From Comamonadaceae bacterium (lineage in GTDB: Bacteria; Pseudomonadota; Gammaproteobacteria; Burkholderiales; Burkholderiaceae_C): a DNA stretch of 7,356 bases. The position numbers were made by a program, and so were the translations under genes. The notes under the pieces are model-generated. The model saw only the letters and a program-made list of their open reading frames with translations. It was not told the origin of the DNA and did no database searches. This document shows, piece after piece, positions 6,894 to 7,356 of this stretch. The stretch is from contig JAJTBK010000158.1 in the NCBI GenBank assembly GCA_021286965.1, positions 1-7,356 on the forward strand, given 5' to 3'. The first letter of the stretch is position 1. The number at the start of each line of letters is the position of its first letter.

Positions 6894-7280
6894 ATGGGCC
6901 CCTTGCTTGCACCGATTCCTGCCAAACGTTACTTCACCATCGGCGAAGTCGCGCAGCTTTGTGGCGTCAAACCCCACGTGCTGCGCTACTGGGAGCAGGA
7001 ATTTACCCAGCTGCGCCCCATGAAGCGCCGGGGCAACCGGCGCTACTACCAGCACCACGAGGTGCTCATGATCCGGCGCATCCGTGATCTGCTCTACGAC
7101 CAGGGCTTCACCATCAGCGGCGCACGCAACCGGCTGCAGGAATGGGCGCTCGATGGCGCACAGGACGCAGCAGCACCGGGTGCGCTGCTGTTGCCTGGTG
7201 AGCACGCCGAGCCCACCCCTGCCAGGCCCCTGGCCCTGCGCCAGGAGTTATTGGAAATTCGGGCCTTGCTTTCTTTTTAG
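6894..7280 (+). CDS. MerR-family transcriptional regulator of unknown effector
   Basis: Predicted DNA-binding protein of 128 residues. The winged helix-turn-helix at residues 12-82 is typical of MerR proteins: YFTIGEVAQLCGVKPHVLRYW, then the wing KRRGNRRYY and the helix MIRRIRDLLYDQGFTISGARNRL. RYWEQEF replaces the common RYYE. The C-terminal part (about 83-128) is a Pro/Ala-rich linker ending in a Leu-rich helix (LALRQELLEIRALL) that could form the dimer coiled coil. No ligand-binding domain is present. The single Cys (residue 23, in the helix-turn-helix) argues against thiol metal sensing. ATG 6894 is the natural start, since the core begins 11 residues later, but no clear Shine-Dalgarno precedes it. 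The gap from ihfA is 37 bases, so the genes are probably co-transcribed. Pseudomonas has a similar gene at the same place (from memory PA2737). The target genes are unknown. Confidence 0.93.
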   Translation: MGPLLAPIPAKRYFTIGEVAQLCGVKPHVLRYWEQEFTQLRPMKRRGNRRYYQHHEVLMIRRIRDLLYDQGFTISGARNRLQEWALDGAQDAAAPGALLLPGEHAEPTPARPLALRQELLEIRALLSF

Positions 7281-7295
7281 GCTGAAAATTGTGTA

Positions 7296-7301
7296 TATAA
7301 T
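7296..7301 (+). promoter_or_regulatory. -10 promoter box for the tRNA-Pro gene
   Basis: TATAAT at 7296-7301 is a perfect sigma-70 -10 box in an AT-rich stretch that is unusual for this window. Start of transcription near 7308 would leave only a few bases before the mature tRNA 5' end at 7313. No good -35 is seen at 16-18 bases: the best hexamers are T-rich (7272-7279) and overlap the MerR stop codon. The tRNA is therefore likely expressed separately from the upstream genes. Confidence 0.7.
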
Positions 7302-7312
7302 CTAAGTCTTGT

Positions 7313-7356
7313 CGGCGTGTAGCGCAGCCTGGTAGCGCACTTGCATGGGGTGCAAG
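7313..7356 (+). tRNA. tRNA-Pro (anticodon GGG), 3'-truncated by the window edge
   Basis: The first 44 bases of a proline tRNA, from base 1 to the end of the anticodon stem. The parts read: acceptor strand CGGCGTG (7313-7319), TA, D stem GCGC (7322-7325) with GCGC (7335-7338), D loop AGCCTGGTA, then anticodon stem CTTGC (7340-7344) and GCAAG (7352-7356) around the loop ATGGGGT. The anticodon GGG is at 7347-7349 and is followed by G37, as expected for proline tRNAs. The variable loop, T arm and acceptor 3' strand lie outside the window. A tRNA-Pro gene after ihfA and the MerR gene is also known in Pseudomonas. Confidence 0.95.

Noticed and set aside
5719..6925. Two overlapping - strand open frames of 376 and 396 codons opposite pheT-ihfA
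   Set aside because: Their compositions follow the third-position GC of the real genes, and they span two well defined genes on the other strand.
1..7356. CRISPR array, prophage, insertion sequence, toxin-antitoxin or other accessory system
   Set aside because: No tandem spaced repeats, transposase or phage-like proteins are present, and the gene order is a conserved housekeeping one.

Overview
The window is an ordinary, well conserved translation and nucleoid-protein locus from a GC-rich betaproteobacterium. The protein sequences fit Burkholderiales, most likely Comamonadaceae (Acidovorax, Comamonas or Alicycliphilus type). This placement is from remembered family sequences, not from a search. 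All genes are on the + strand, in the order thrS (3' part only), infC, rpmI, rplT, pheS, pheT, ihfA, a MerR-family regulator gene, and the first 44 bases of a tRNA-Pro(GGG) gene. The same order is known from other beta- and gammaproteobacteria such as Pseudomonas.

Region by region: 1-1319 is the catalytic and anticodon-binding part of threonyl-tRNA synthetase. The 88-base gap to infC holds a 14-bp perfect palindrome, a small hairpin and a terminator-like hairpin. infC (1408-2004) most likely starts at a non-canonical ATC codon with a good Shine-Dalgarno, the type of start linked to IF3 self-control in E. coli. A structured 149-base gap with three hairpins precedes rpmI (2154-2357) and rplT (2382-2744), where L20 autocontrol would be expected. 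A palindrome and a strong intrinsic terminator or attenuator separate rplT from pheS (2852-3907). An unusual 137-base gap with a large inverted repeat separates pheS from pheT (4045-6489). ihfA (6533-6856) and the MerR gene (6894-7280) follow closely. A consensus -10 box for the tRNA begins 15 bases past the MerR stop codon.

Functionally, two aminoacyl-tRNA synthetases (Thr, Phe), initiation factor 3, ribosomal proteins L35 and L20 and a tRNA form a translation cluster. ihfA (one IHF subunit) and the uncharacterised MerR-like regulator are appended to it.

I see no new defence, mobile or metabolic system. The genes are intact apart from the two cut at the window edges. The signals worth a second look are in the gaps: a family of related AGCTGCT-cored inverted repeats in three of the intergenic regions, terminator-like structures inside an essential operon, the ATC start of infC, the structured rpmI leader, a 17-codon ORF in front of pheT, and the conserved but unexplained MerR gene.
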